Shown: positions 6,252 through 12,314 of the stretch, piece after piece | Layout of the letters: each line of letters begins with the position of its first letter | Position numbering within the stretch: the stretch's first letter is position 1 | Assembly (NCBI GenBank): GCA_001798265.1 | Contig: MGRR01000117.1 | Span: 4,438-17,459 of the forward strand | DNA from: Deltaproteobacteria bacterium RIFCSPHIGHO2_12_FULL_43_9 | GTDB taxonomy: Bacteria > Bdellovibrionota > O2-12-FULL-43-9 | Reading direction: 5' to 3' | DNA: 13,022 nt | Notes under the pieces: generated by a model | Database searches by the model: none | What the model was told of the DNA's origin: nothing | What the model saw: the letters and a program-made list of their open reading frames with translations, nothing else | Program-made: the position numbers and the translations under genes

Positions 6252-7193
6252 ATGTTTGAAAGGGTTGGTTGCGTATTTCCAGGTCAGGGCTCCCAATATA
6301 TTGGGATGGGAAAATCCCTCGCGGCGCAATTTAAAATCGCCAACGATTCATTTGAAGAATCGAATTCATATCTAGGCTTTGACCTGAAAAAGATTATTTT
6401 TGAGGGGCCTGAAGAAAAACTTAAACTAACAGCCATCCAGCAACCCGCTATTCTCACGACCAGTATTGCAATCTGGAGAGTACTTCAGCAGGAGAGACAA
6501 TTTAATCCGATTTTTGTCGCCGGTCACAGCTTAGGAGAGTACTCCGCGCTGATTGCGTCTGAGGCTCTTACTTTCGGGGATGGTGTTAAACTCTCTCACC
6601 TTCGTGGCACCGCTATGCAGGAAGCTGTACCGGTTGGTCGTGGTTTAATGGCGGCAATTTTAGGTCTTGAGGCAGATTGCGTAGGTGATATTTGTAAGCA
6701 GGCATCAGCGGAAGATGAAATAGTGGTTCCGGCCAATCTCAATTCGTCTCTACAGATAGTTATATCCGGCGATTCAAACGCAGTTCAGAGGGCCCTCGAC
6801 TTGGCAAAAAAGGTGGGAGCAAAGAGGGCAATCCCTCTTTCAGTCTCTGCTCCTTTCCACTCTCCATTAATGAAACCCGCAGCGGAGAGAATGAAAAAGG
6901 CTTTTAATGAAATTGACTTCCATTCACTAAAAACACCATATATCTCCAATGTTGATGCCAACTTACACGCCGATTCAGACGGGATTAAAGATAGGTTGAT
7001 TGAACAGATTACAGCCCCTGTTCTCTGGGATTCATCTATGAGAACGATTTTAGGTTTAAACTGCCACGAAATTCTAGAAATTGGTCCTGGAAACGTGCTA
7101 ACTAATCTGTTTCGGCGTCTTGAAGGTGCGCCAGAGGTTAAAAGCCTTGACACACTGGAGTCCCTTTTATCTTTTGTGAACGGGAAGGTTTAA
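6252..7193 (+). CDS. fabD: Malonyl-CoA:ACP transacylase
   Basis: 313 residues, typical FabD length. It transfers malonyl from CoA to acyl carrier protein to supply extender units. Visible signatures are FPGQGSQ (9-15, with Q12 of the oxyanion hole), the nucleophile elbow GHSLGEYSAL with S93, R118 in HLRG (binds the malonyl carboxylate), and H203 in SAPFHSPLM (catalytic base). The C-terminal EIGPGNVLTNL is the conserved substrate-pocket loop. It begins 3 bases after fabH and ends immediately before the fabG ATG, so the fab genes are tightly coupled. No unusual residues are seen. Confidence 0.96.
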   Translation: MFERVGCVFPGQGSQYIGMGKSLAAQFKIANDSFEESNSYLGFDLKKIIFEGPEEKLKLTAIQQPAILTTSIAIWRVLQQERQFNPIFVAGHSLGEYSALIASEALTFGDGVKLSHLRGTAMQEAVPVGRGLMAAILGLEADCVGDICKQASAEDEIVVPANLNSSLQIVISGDSNAVQRALDLAKKVGAKRAIPLSVSAPFHSPLMKPAAERMKKAFNEIDFHSLKTPYISNVDANLHADSDGIKDRLIEQITAPVLWDSSMRTILGLNCHEILEIGPGNVLTNLFRRLEGAPEVKSLDTLESLLSFVNGKV

Positions 7194-7937
7194 ATGGGTT
7201 TTTCAGATAAAATAGCGATTGTCACAGGTGGTTCCAGAGGAATCGGAAGGGCGATTACCCTCTCTTTGGCTAAAGAGGGGGCAACGGTTGTGTTATCTTA
7301 TAAATCGAACATCCAGGCAGCTGAAGAAACGGTTAATTTATCAAAAGAGTTTTCTGGAAGGGTATTGGCAAAGCAGTGGGATATAGGAAGGTTTCAGGAG
7401 ACACAGGATGTTATAGCCGATGTGGAAAAGGAGCTTGGCAAGGTAGATATCCTCATAAATAACGCGGGGATTACAAGTGATAATCTTTTTATGAGGATGA
7501 AAGAAGAGGAGTGGGATAAGGTTATTGAGACCAATTTAAAGGGTGCGTTTAACTGCTGCAGAGCCGTTATTCGCGGGATGGTTAAGCGCAGGTTTGGAAG
7601 GATCATCAATATCTCATCAATAGTTGCGGAGTCCGGGAATCCTGGGCAGGCTAATTATTGTGCAAGCAAGGCAGGGGTGATCGGGTTAACACGTTCTCTT
7701 GCACTGGAGCTTGCTTCAAGGCAAATTACTGTTAATGCTGTTACCCCCGGGTTTGTGGCAACAGATATGACTGATGCCTTAACGGAGGAACAGAAGAAAT
7801 TATTAATATCGAAGATTCCGATGGGGCGGGTTGCGGATCCAAATGAGATTGCGAGTTTGGTGACCTATCTTGCTTCTGAAGGTGCAAGCTATATCTCCGG
7901 TCAGACAATCGGAGTTAATGGCGCGTTATTTACTTAA
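7194..7937 (+). CDS. fabG: 3-oxoacyl-ACP reductase
   Basis: 247-residue short-chain dehydrogenase/reductase that reduces beta-ketoacyl-ACP with NADPH in each elongation cycle. The Rossmann motif TGGSRGIG is at 11-18, NNAG at 89-92, and the catalytic set N114, S142 (NISS), Y155 and K159 (YCASK) has the FabG spacing. P185-G186 with VATDM mark the mobile substrate loop. The C-terminus TIGVNGALFT is a mild variant of the usual VNGGM ending. The ATG follows the fabD stop directly, and AAGGAGGAG at its 3' end serves acpP. Context (fabD before, acpP and fabF after) separates it from general SDR enzymes. Confidence 0.96.
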   Translation: MGFSDKIAIVTGGSRGIGRAITLSLAKEGATVVLSYKSNIQAAEETVNLSKEFSGRVLAKQWDIGRFQETQDVIADVEKELGKVDILINNAGITSDNLFMRMKEEEWDKVIETNLKGAFNCCRAVIRGMVKRRFGRIINISSIVAESGNPGQANYCASKAGVIGLTRSLALELASRQITVNAVTPGFVATDMTDALTEEQKKLLISKIPMGRVADPNEIASLVTYLASEGASYISGQTIGVNGALFT

Positions 7938-7951
7938 GGAGGAGAAAATAA

Positions 7952-8188
7952 GTGGCAACAGTAGAAGAAAGAGTGAAAAATATTATTGTTGATCAGCTTG
8001 GAGTTGAGACAAACACAGTAAAGCCCGATTCTAAGTTTATTGACGATCTTGGGGCTGATTCTTTGGATATTGTTGAGTTGGTTATGGCGATGGAAGAAGA
8101 ATTTGGCCTTGAAATCTCAGATGAGGATGCTGAAAAGATCAGAACCGTTCAGGATGTCATAAAATACATAGAGGCTCGTACAAATTAA
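7952..8188 (+). CDS. acpP: Acyl carrier protein
   Basis: 78 residues, strongly acidic, GTG start preceded by an excellent AAGGAGGAG Shine-Dalgarno at 7936-7944. The phosphopantetheine attachment serine is S37 in the DLGADSLDIVEL motif, followed by the recognition helix rich in Glu (VMAMEEEFG) and the third-helix segment EDAEKIRTVQDV. It carries growing acyl chains between the Fab enzymes encoded on both sides. The strong ribosome-binding site fits the high ACP levels cells need. Confidence 0.98.
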   Translation: MATVEERVKNIIVDQLGVETNTVKPDSKFIDDLGADSLDIVELVMAMEEEFGLEISDEDAEKIRTVQDVIKYIEARTN

Positions 8189-8202
8189 TTAGGAGCTGAA
8201 AA

Positions 8203-9453
8203 GTGCCTGGTAATAGACGAGTTGTAGTTACCGGTCTTGGGGCTGTAACACCACTGGGAAATGCCATTGATGAAACATGGGAGCATCTCATTGCGGGTAA
8301 ATCCGGCATTACCAGGGTTACGGTTGCTGATACCGACGATCTTCCCACGAAGATAGCCGGAGAGGTCAAGGGCTTTAATCCAGCCCTCTATGTTTCTCAT
8401 AAGCAGGCCCGGCGGATGGACCGCTATACCCAGTATGGTTTGGCGGCCGCGATTCAGGCAGTGAAAGATTCAGGGCTTGAGTTCACTGATAAAAAACTCG
8501 CCCAGCGTACGGGGGCTTCAACAGGTGTTGGATTAGGGGGATTACCACTATTCGAGGCGACCCATAAAATGATGATCCTCGAGGGTCCCAAAAAGGTGAG
8601 CCCTTTTTTCATCCCATCAATAATCGCGAATATGGTTTCAGGTTACATCTCTATGCATTTTGAAATCCATGGCCCAAATCTGTGTCAGACCACAGCCTGT
8701 GCCGCCGGTTCACACGCGATCGGTGAAGCATTTCTTCTGATACGACACGGTATCGCGGATGTGATGATAACCGGTGGGGCGGAAGCCTGTTTAAGCAGAT
8801 GCGGAATAGCCGGGTTTAACGCGATGCGAGCCCTTTCCACCAGGAATGACGAACCACATAAAGCAAGCAGGCCCTTTGATAGAGACAGGGACGGTTTTGT
8901 TATGGGGGATGGAGCAGGAATTTTAGTGTTAGAGGAGCTTGAGCTCGCTAAACGACGTGGTGCAAGAATATATGCCGAGGTCGTAGGTTTTGGAATCTCA
9001 TCCGATGGACAGCATATAACATCACCAGTACTGGATGGTGAATGGGCTGCCTATTGCATGGATCAGGCAATAGAGTGCGCGGGTATTTCTCCGGCACAGA
9101 TCGGATACGTCAACGCGCATGGAACAGCAACCGATGTGGGAGATATTGCGGAAACAAGGGCATTGAAGAGAACATTTAAGGAGCATGTGAACAACCTGAA
9201 TATAAGCTCTACAAAATCAATGACGGGGCATCTGTTAGGCGCGGCAGGTGGTGTTGAGGCCATATTCACGGTACTCTCCATTTTCAAAAACATAATTCCG
9301 CCGACGATCAACCTCGATAATCCGGATCCGGAGTGTGATCTCAACTACACACCACATCATCCTGTTAAGAAAGATATCGAATACGCCATGTCGAACTCTT
9401 TCGGGTTTGGCGGAACAAACGCCTCATTGGTATTTAAAAGGTATGAAGCCTGA
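8203..9453 (+). CDS. fabF: Beta-ketoacyl-ACP synthase II
   Basis: 416 residues, the usual KAS II length, with GTG start and AGGAG seven bases upstream. It elongates acyl-ACP with malonyl-ACP by decarboxylative condensation. The thiolase-fold active site is complete: C166 in TTACAAGSH, H306 in NAHGTAT and H343 in SMTGHLLGAAGG, with K338 close by. The C-terminal NSFGFGGTNASLVF is conserved. Small departures such as CQTTACAAG (commonly AISTACAAG) and VLDGEWAAYCM are not in catalytic positions. The stop overlaps the rpiB start (TGATG). FabF rather than FabB is favoured by context next to acpP. Confidence 0.96.
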   Translation: MPGNRRVVVTGLGAVTPLGNAIDETWEHLIAGKSGITRVTVADTDDLPTKIAGEVKGFNPALYVSHKQARRMDRYTQYGLAAAIQAVKDSGLEFTDKKLAQRTGASTGVGLGGLPLFEATHKMMILEGPKKVSPFFIPSIIANMVSGYISMHFEIHGPNLCQTTACAAGSHAIGEAFLLIRHGIADVMITGGAEACLSRCGIAGFNAMRALSTRNDEPHKASRPFDRDRDGFVMGDGAGILVLEELELAKRRGARIYAEVVGFGISSDGQHITSPVLDGEWAAYCMDQAIECAGISPAQIGYVNAHGTATDVGDIAETRALKRTFKEHVNNLNISSTKSMTGHLLGAAGGVEAIFTVLSIFKNIIPPTINLDNPDPECDLNYTPHHPVKKDIEYAMSNSFGFGGTNASLVFKRYEA

Positions 9454-9914
9454 TGTCATCCACGAAAATCCTCATTGCAAGTGATCATGCCGGGCTAGAG
9501 TTAAAAAATAAAATAATTGAGAGTGTAAAAAACAAAGGAGTTGTGCTTGAAGATTTAGGAACATACAACACCGACTCCGTTGATTATCCCGATAAAGCGG
9601 TAGAGCTCTCTAAAAAGATAACCAGCAATGAATTTAGCAGGGGCATTCTAATATGCGGCACAGGGATTGGCATGAGCATAGTTGCCAATAGATTTCCAGG
9701 GGTGCGCGCAGCCCTGGTTCAGGATCCTTACTCTGCAAAAATGGCCCGTGAACATAACGATGCCAATGTCCTGGTTTTGGGAGGCAGGGTTGTAAAGCCC
9801 GAAATCGCGATGGAACTGGTAGATATCTTTCTGAATACCAAATTCGAAGGTGGTAGGCATCAGCAGAGGGTCGATAAAATAAATAAAATCGGTTTAGGTA
9901 AAAAAGGTGAATAA
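9453..9914 (+). CDS. rpiB: Ribose-5-phosphate isomerase B
   Basis: 153 residues. RpiB interconverts ribose 5-phosphate and ribulose 5-phosphate in the pentose phosphate pathway. SDHAG with D11 and H12 forms the N-terminal phosphate/sugar site, C68 in LICGTGIGMS is the catalytic-base cysteine with its anion hole, HNDANVL (H101, N102) is conserved, and the C-terminal GGRHQQRVDKI supplies arginines for the partner subunit active site. LacAB-type galactose-6-phosphate isomerases are homologous, but a single gene beside glyA is the classic RpiB setting. The ATG overlaps the fabF stop (TGATG), and the 3' end overlaps the glyA GTG by eight bases. Confidence 0.95.
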   Translation: MSSTKILIASDHAGLELKNKIIESVKNKGVVLEDLGTYNTDSVDYPDKAVELSKKITSNEFSRGILICGTGIGMSIVANRFPGVRAALVQDPYSAKMAREHNDANVLVLGGRVVKPEIAMELVDIFLNTKFEGGRHQQRVDKINKIGLGKKGE

Positions 9915-11151
9915 CTTAAAAAAGGTCGATCCAGATATTTTTAACGCAATCGAAAAGGAATTAGACCGCCAGGAGTATGGCCTCGAACTAATTGCCTCGG
10001 AAAATTATGTGAGCCGCGCGGTTTTGGAGGCTCAGGGGTCAGTCCTCACAAATAAATATGCTGAAGGCTATCCCGGAAAAAGATATTACGGCGGATGCGA
10101 ATATATAGATATCGTCGAAGATCTCGCGATAAGCAGGGTAAAAAAGCTTTTCAACGCCGAACATGCCAATGTGCAGCCTCACTCAGGTTCCTCCGCGAAC
10201 CTGGCGGTTTATCTGGCGGCAGCGCAGCCCGGTTCAAATATTCTAGGTATGGATTTAACCCACGGGGGGCACCTGACCCATGGTTCCAAGGTAAATTTTT
10301 CCGGATTTCTTTATAATGTTGTCTCCTATGGGGTTGAAAAGGAAAATCACCGGATTGACTACAATCAGGTACGTGATCTTGCCAAAAAGCATAAACCGAA
10401 ATTGATTGTCGCCGGGGCCAGCGCGTATCCACGCGAAATAGATTTCAAAAAATTCCGTCAGATTGCCGATGAAGTCGGGGCACTATTGATGGTCGATATG
10501 GCGCATATTGCAGGTCTCATTGCTGTTGGTATTCATCAATCACCGATCCCACATGCGCAATTTGTTACCTCCACAACGCATAAAACACTCCGCGGACCCC
10601 GCGGTGGACTGATTCTATGCAAGGAAGAGTTCGCAAAGATTGTAAATTCAAAAATCTTTCCCGGAATCCAGGGTGGACCTCTCGAACATATAATCGCTGC
10701 CAAGGCTGTTTCATTCAAAGAGGCTCTTCAACCAGATTTTAAAAAATATCAGGAACAAATCGTAAAAAATGCGAAAGCACTTGCTGAGGAGCTAAAAAAA
10801 TGTGGATTGGATCTGATCTCCGGTGGCACCGATACTCATTTGGTCCTTGTAGACCTGACTAAAACCAGGGTTACAGGAAAAGAGGCCGAAGAGGCACTAG
10901 GAAAAGCGGGCCTTACCGTCAACAAAAACACAATTCCATTCGAAACCAAAAGCCCGTTTATAACCAGCGGAATAAGAATCGGCACCCCCGCGGTTACGAC
11001 GCGCGGGATGAAAGAACCAGAAATGAAACAAATAGCAAAATGGATTTGTGACGGGATAGGGTCTAATCAAGACAACAAAAAACTCAAACAAATACATATA
11101 CAGGTTAAAGATTTATGCAAGAAGTATCCAATCTACAGAAATTTACCGTAG
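9907..11151 (+). CDS. glyA: Serine hydroxymethyltransferase
   Basis: 414-residue PLP enzyme converting serine and tetrahydrofolate to glycine and 5,10-methylene-THF, the main one-carbon source. Motifs include ELIASENYVS (E32), NKYAEGYPGKRYYGG, QPHSGSSAN, LTHGGHLTHGS, VDMAHIAGL with D197 contacting the PLP ring nitrogen and H200, the lysine loop TSTTHKTLRGPRGG with K226 as Schiff-base lysine, and IRIGTPAVTTRG with R357 binding the substrate carboxylate. The GTG start lies inside the rpiB end (8-base overlap). The stop is followed after three bases by a palindromic repeat, after which the conserved gene order is interrupted by a small DUF2442 gene. Confidence 0.97.
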   Translation: MNNLKKVDPDIFNAIEKELDRQEYGLELIASENYVSRAVLEAQGSVLTNKYAEGYPGKRYYGGCEYIDIVEDLAISRVKKLFNAEHANVQPHSGSSANLAVYLAAAQPGSNILGMDLTHGGHLTHGSKVNFSGFLYNVVSYGVEKENHRIDYNQVRDLAKKHKPKLIVAGASAYPREIDFKKFRQIADEVGALLMVDMAHIAGLIAVGIHQSPIPHAQFVTSTTHKTLRGPRGGLILCKEEFAKIVNSKIFPGIQGGPLEHIIAAKAVSFKEALQPDFKKYQEQIVKNAKALAEELKKCGLDLISGGTDTHLVLVDLTKTRVTGKEAEEALGKAGLTVNKNTIPFETKSPFITSGIRIGTPAVTTRGMKEPEMKQIAKWICDGIGSNQDNKKLKQIHIQVKDLCKKYPIYRNLP

Positions 11152-11154
11152 TTT

Positions 11155-11220
11155 TGTCATTCCGGCGGAAGCCGGAATCTATAAAATTCGCGCTAGATCC
11201 CGGCTTCCGCCGGGATGACA
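11155..11220. repeat. 27-bp inverted repeat pair after glyA (REPIN-like, copy D)
   Basis: The left arm (11155-11181) and right arm (11194-11220) are reverse complements over 27 bases with two differences, around a 12-base A/T-rich loop. Each arm can fold on itself: in the left arm ATTCCGGC pairs with GCCGGAAT around GGAA. No T-run follows, so it is not a clear terminator, although a hairpin right after glyA could still affect mRNA ends. It is the best preserved example of the module seen degenerate at the yceD/rpmF junction. Confidence 0.85.
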
Positions 11221-11224
11221 GAGC

Positions 11225-11286
11225 CGTCATTGCGAGCGAAAAAAGCCTTTAGCCCCCAGGCGAAGCCGTGGGGGGCAGCAATCTCT
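11225..11286 (+). repeat. 62-base modular palindromic repeat, ATTGC/GCAAT stem type (copy E)
   Basis: The layout is CGTC, outer stem ATTGC (11229-11233), a long internal core, closing stem GCAAT (11278-11282), then CTCT. The core holds a run of six A, GCCTTTAG, then CCCCC pairing with a G run around an inner GGC-GAA-GCC hairpin. It matches the 62-base copy at 12229-12290 at 54 of 62 positions with no gaps, six of the eight differences being the three stem pairs. Its last bases abut the GAGG that probably serves the DUF2442 gene. Confidence 0.85.
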
Positions 11287-11294
11287 AGAGGCAC

Positions 11295-11561
11295 ATGAAG
11301 ATGAGATCACAAAAGCTTGGAAAAAACATTTCAGAAGTTGAAATTTTAAATATCTCTGTTTTTGGGATATGGATTTACGTTAAAGGGAAAGAATATTTTT
11401 TGGATTTTGAAAACTATCCATGGTTCCAAAATGCAAAGATTTCTCAAATTCTAAACGTAGAATTGCTTCATAATAACCACCTTAGTTGGCCTGATCTGGA
11501 TATAGATTTAGATGTAGAAATCCTTGAGACTCCCGAGAAGTATCCTTTGGTCTATAAATAA
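11295..11561 (+). CDS. DUF2442 family protein
   Basis: 88 residues. The pattern VEILNISVFGIWIYVKGKEYFLDFENYPWF, AKISQILNVELLHNNHLSWPDLDIDLDVE and the ending PEKYPLVYK is characteristic of small DUF2442 proteins. Their function is not established; they often sit beside DUF4160 genes in pairs suspected to be toxin-antitoxin modules, but no such partner is visible here. The ATG at 11295 is used, but a second in-frame ATG at 11301 has better spacing (nine bases) from GAGG at 11288-11291. The gene lies between glyA and nrdR, which are commonly adjacent, and is preceded by about 135 bases of repeats, suggesting a later insertion into the operon. Confidence 0.8.
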   Translation: MKMRSQKLGKNISEVEILNISVFGIWIYVKGKEYFLDFENYPWFQNAKISQILNVELLHNNHLSWPDLDIDLDVEILETPEKYPLVYK

Positions 11562-11690
11562 GAAAATTGCAGTAATTATCATAACTCAAGCTTCGATATT
11601 AATGGTTGAAATGAAATGTAAAGGTTTGATTTACATACTATTTAATGGTATCTACCCCCTCATTCTCATATCAATTGGGGAATATGTTCT
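11562..11690. other. Spacer between the DUF2442 gene and nrdR with a small inverted repeat
   Basis: 129 bases, A/T-rich and unlike its neighbours. It contains a perfect 7-bp inverted repeat, ATGTAAA (11616-11622) and TTTACAT (11630-11636), with loop GGTTTGA, which could be an operator or a weak hairpin. No convincing -35/-10 pair and no gene is seen. GGGG at 11677-11680, ten bases before the nrdR ATG, may be its ribosome-binding site. Confidence 0.4.
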
Positions 11691-12176
11691 ATGCGGTGTC
11701 CGGCTTGTCAGAGTCTCAATAATACCGTTGTAGATAGCAGGCTCAACAAGGAAGGGAATTCCACCCGCCGAAGAAGAAATTGCGACAACTGCCAGCATAG
11801 ATTTACCACGTATGAACGGGTTGAAGAGACCTCATTAATGGTTGTAAAGAAGGATGGGCGACGTGAGCCATTTGATCGCCAGAAGTTATTAAATGGTCTT
11901 CTTCGCGCGTGTGAAAAATGTGCTGTTTCAATGGACCAGATCGAGAATCTGACCAATGAAATAGAGCTATCTCTGCAGGAGAAGGGGGAAAAAGAGGTTC
12001 CAAGTTCAGCTATTGGTGCAGAGGTAATGAAACGATTACGGGAGCTGGACGAAGTAGCATATGTAAGATTCGCTTCAGTTTACAGGCAATTTAAAGACGT
12101 GAATGAATTCATGATGGAAGTAAAAGAGATTATTAAGGATCCAAAGAGGGAGAATACATATATAACGACATCCTGA
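11691..12176 (+). CDS. nrdR: Transcriptional repressor NrdR
   Basis: 161 residues. The N-terminal zinc ribbon has C3-x2-C6 (MRCPACQS) and C31-x2-C34 (CDNC) enclosing VVDSR and the arginine-rich STRRRRNC, followed by the signature HRFTTYERVE. The remainder (about 48-138) is an ATP-cone: VVKKDGRREPFDRQKLLNGLLRACEK, then VMKRLRELDEVAYVRFASVYRQF. NrdR senses ATP/dATP and represses ribonucleotide reductase genes by binding NrdR boxes in their promoters. No reductase gene or clear NrdR box is visible in this window. Its place between glyA and ribD is standard, apart from the DUF2442 gene upstream and repeats on both sides. The short C-terminal tail after the ATP-cone is unremarkable. Confidence 0.96.
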   Translation: MRCPACQSLNNTVVDSRLNKEGNSTRRRRNCDNCQHRFTTYERVEETSLMVVKKDGRREPFDRQKLLNGLLRACEKCAVSMDQIENLTNEIELSLQEKGEKEVPSSAIGAEVMKRLRELDEVAYVRFASVYRQFKDVNEFMMEVKEIIKDPKRENTYITTS

Positions 12177-12181
12177 GTATC

Positions 12182-12224
12182 CGTCATTCCGAGCCGAAGG
12201 CGAGGAATCTCGCTCGCAATGACG
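12182..12224. repeat. Repeat with ATTCC/GGAAT stem plus an inverted half-unit (copy F1)
   Basis: Bases 12182-12211 have the same plan as the arms in the divergent spacer: CGTC, ATTCC (12186-12190), GA, GCC-GAA-GGC (12193-12201), GA, GGAAT (12204-12208), CTC. Only the outer stem differs. It runs into 12211-12224, the reverse complement of the first 14 bases of the 62-base copy at 11225, so F1 looks like a junction of two subfamilies. It begins five bases after the nrdR stop. Confidence 0.8.
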
Positions 12225-12228
12225 ATTT

Positions 12229-12290
12229 CGTCATCCTGAGCGAAAAAAGCCTTTAGCCCCCAGGCGAAGCCGTCGGGGGGAAGGATCTCT
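12229..12290 (+). repeat. 62-base modular palindromic repeat, ATCCT/AGGAT stem type (copy F2)
   Basis: Same length and core as the copy at 11225-11286, including the A run, GCCTTTAG and the GGC-GAA-GCC inner hairpin, but with outer stem ATCCT (12233-12237) closing on AGGAT (12282-12286). The stem type is that of the inverted repeat at 4250-4324. The two 62-base copies are in direct orientation and bracket the DUF2442 and nrdR genes. Confidence 0.85.
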
Positions 12291-12314
12291 TAGTTCTTTG
12301 AAAGTGGTCTATTT

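Noticed and set aside
6785..7153. 122-codon minus-strand frame inside fabD
   Set aside because: Antisense shadow of the well-conserved fabD; no ribosome-binding site or recognisable domain.
11262..11279. tRNA or other structured RNA suggested by the GC-rich core hairpin
   Set aside because: There is no cloverleaf or known RNA signature, and the core recurs only as part of the repeat element.
11225..11286. Intrinsic terminator on the minus strand: the reverse complement of the 62-base repeat has a GC-rich hairpin followed by a T run
   Set aside because: The T run lies about eight bases beyond the stem, there is no minus-strand gene to terminate, and the same core recurs at 12229, so it is better explained as part of the repeat.
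11524..11733. 69-codon frame overlapping the DUF2442 end and the nrdR start
   Set aside because: It crosses two well-supported genes in another frame, with no family resemblance.
11155..12290. CRISPR array
   Set aside because: The repeats are few, palindromic, differently oriented and separated by genes rather than by uniform spacers, and no cas genes are present.
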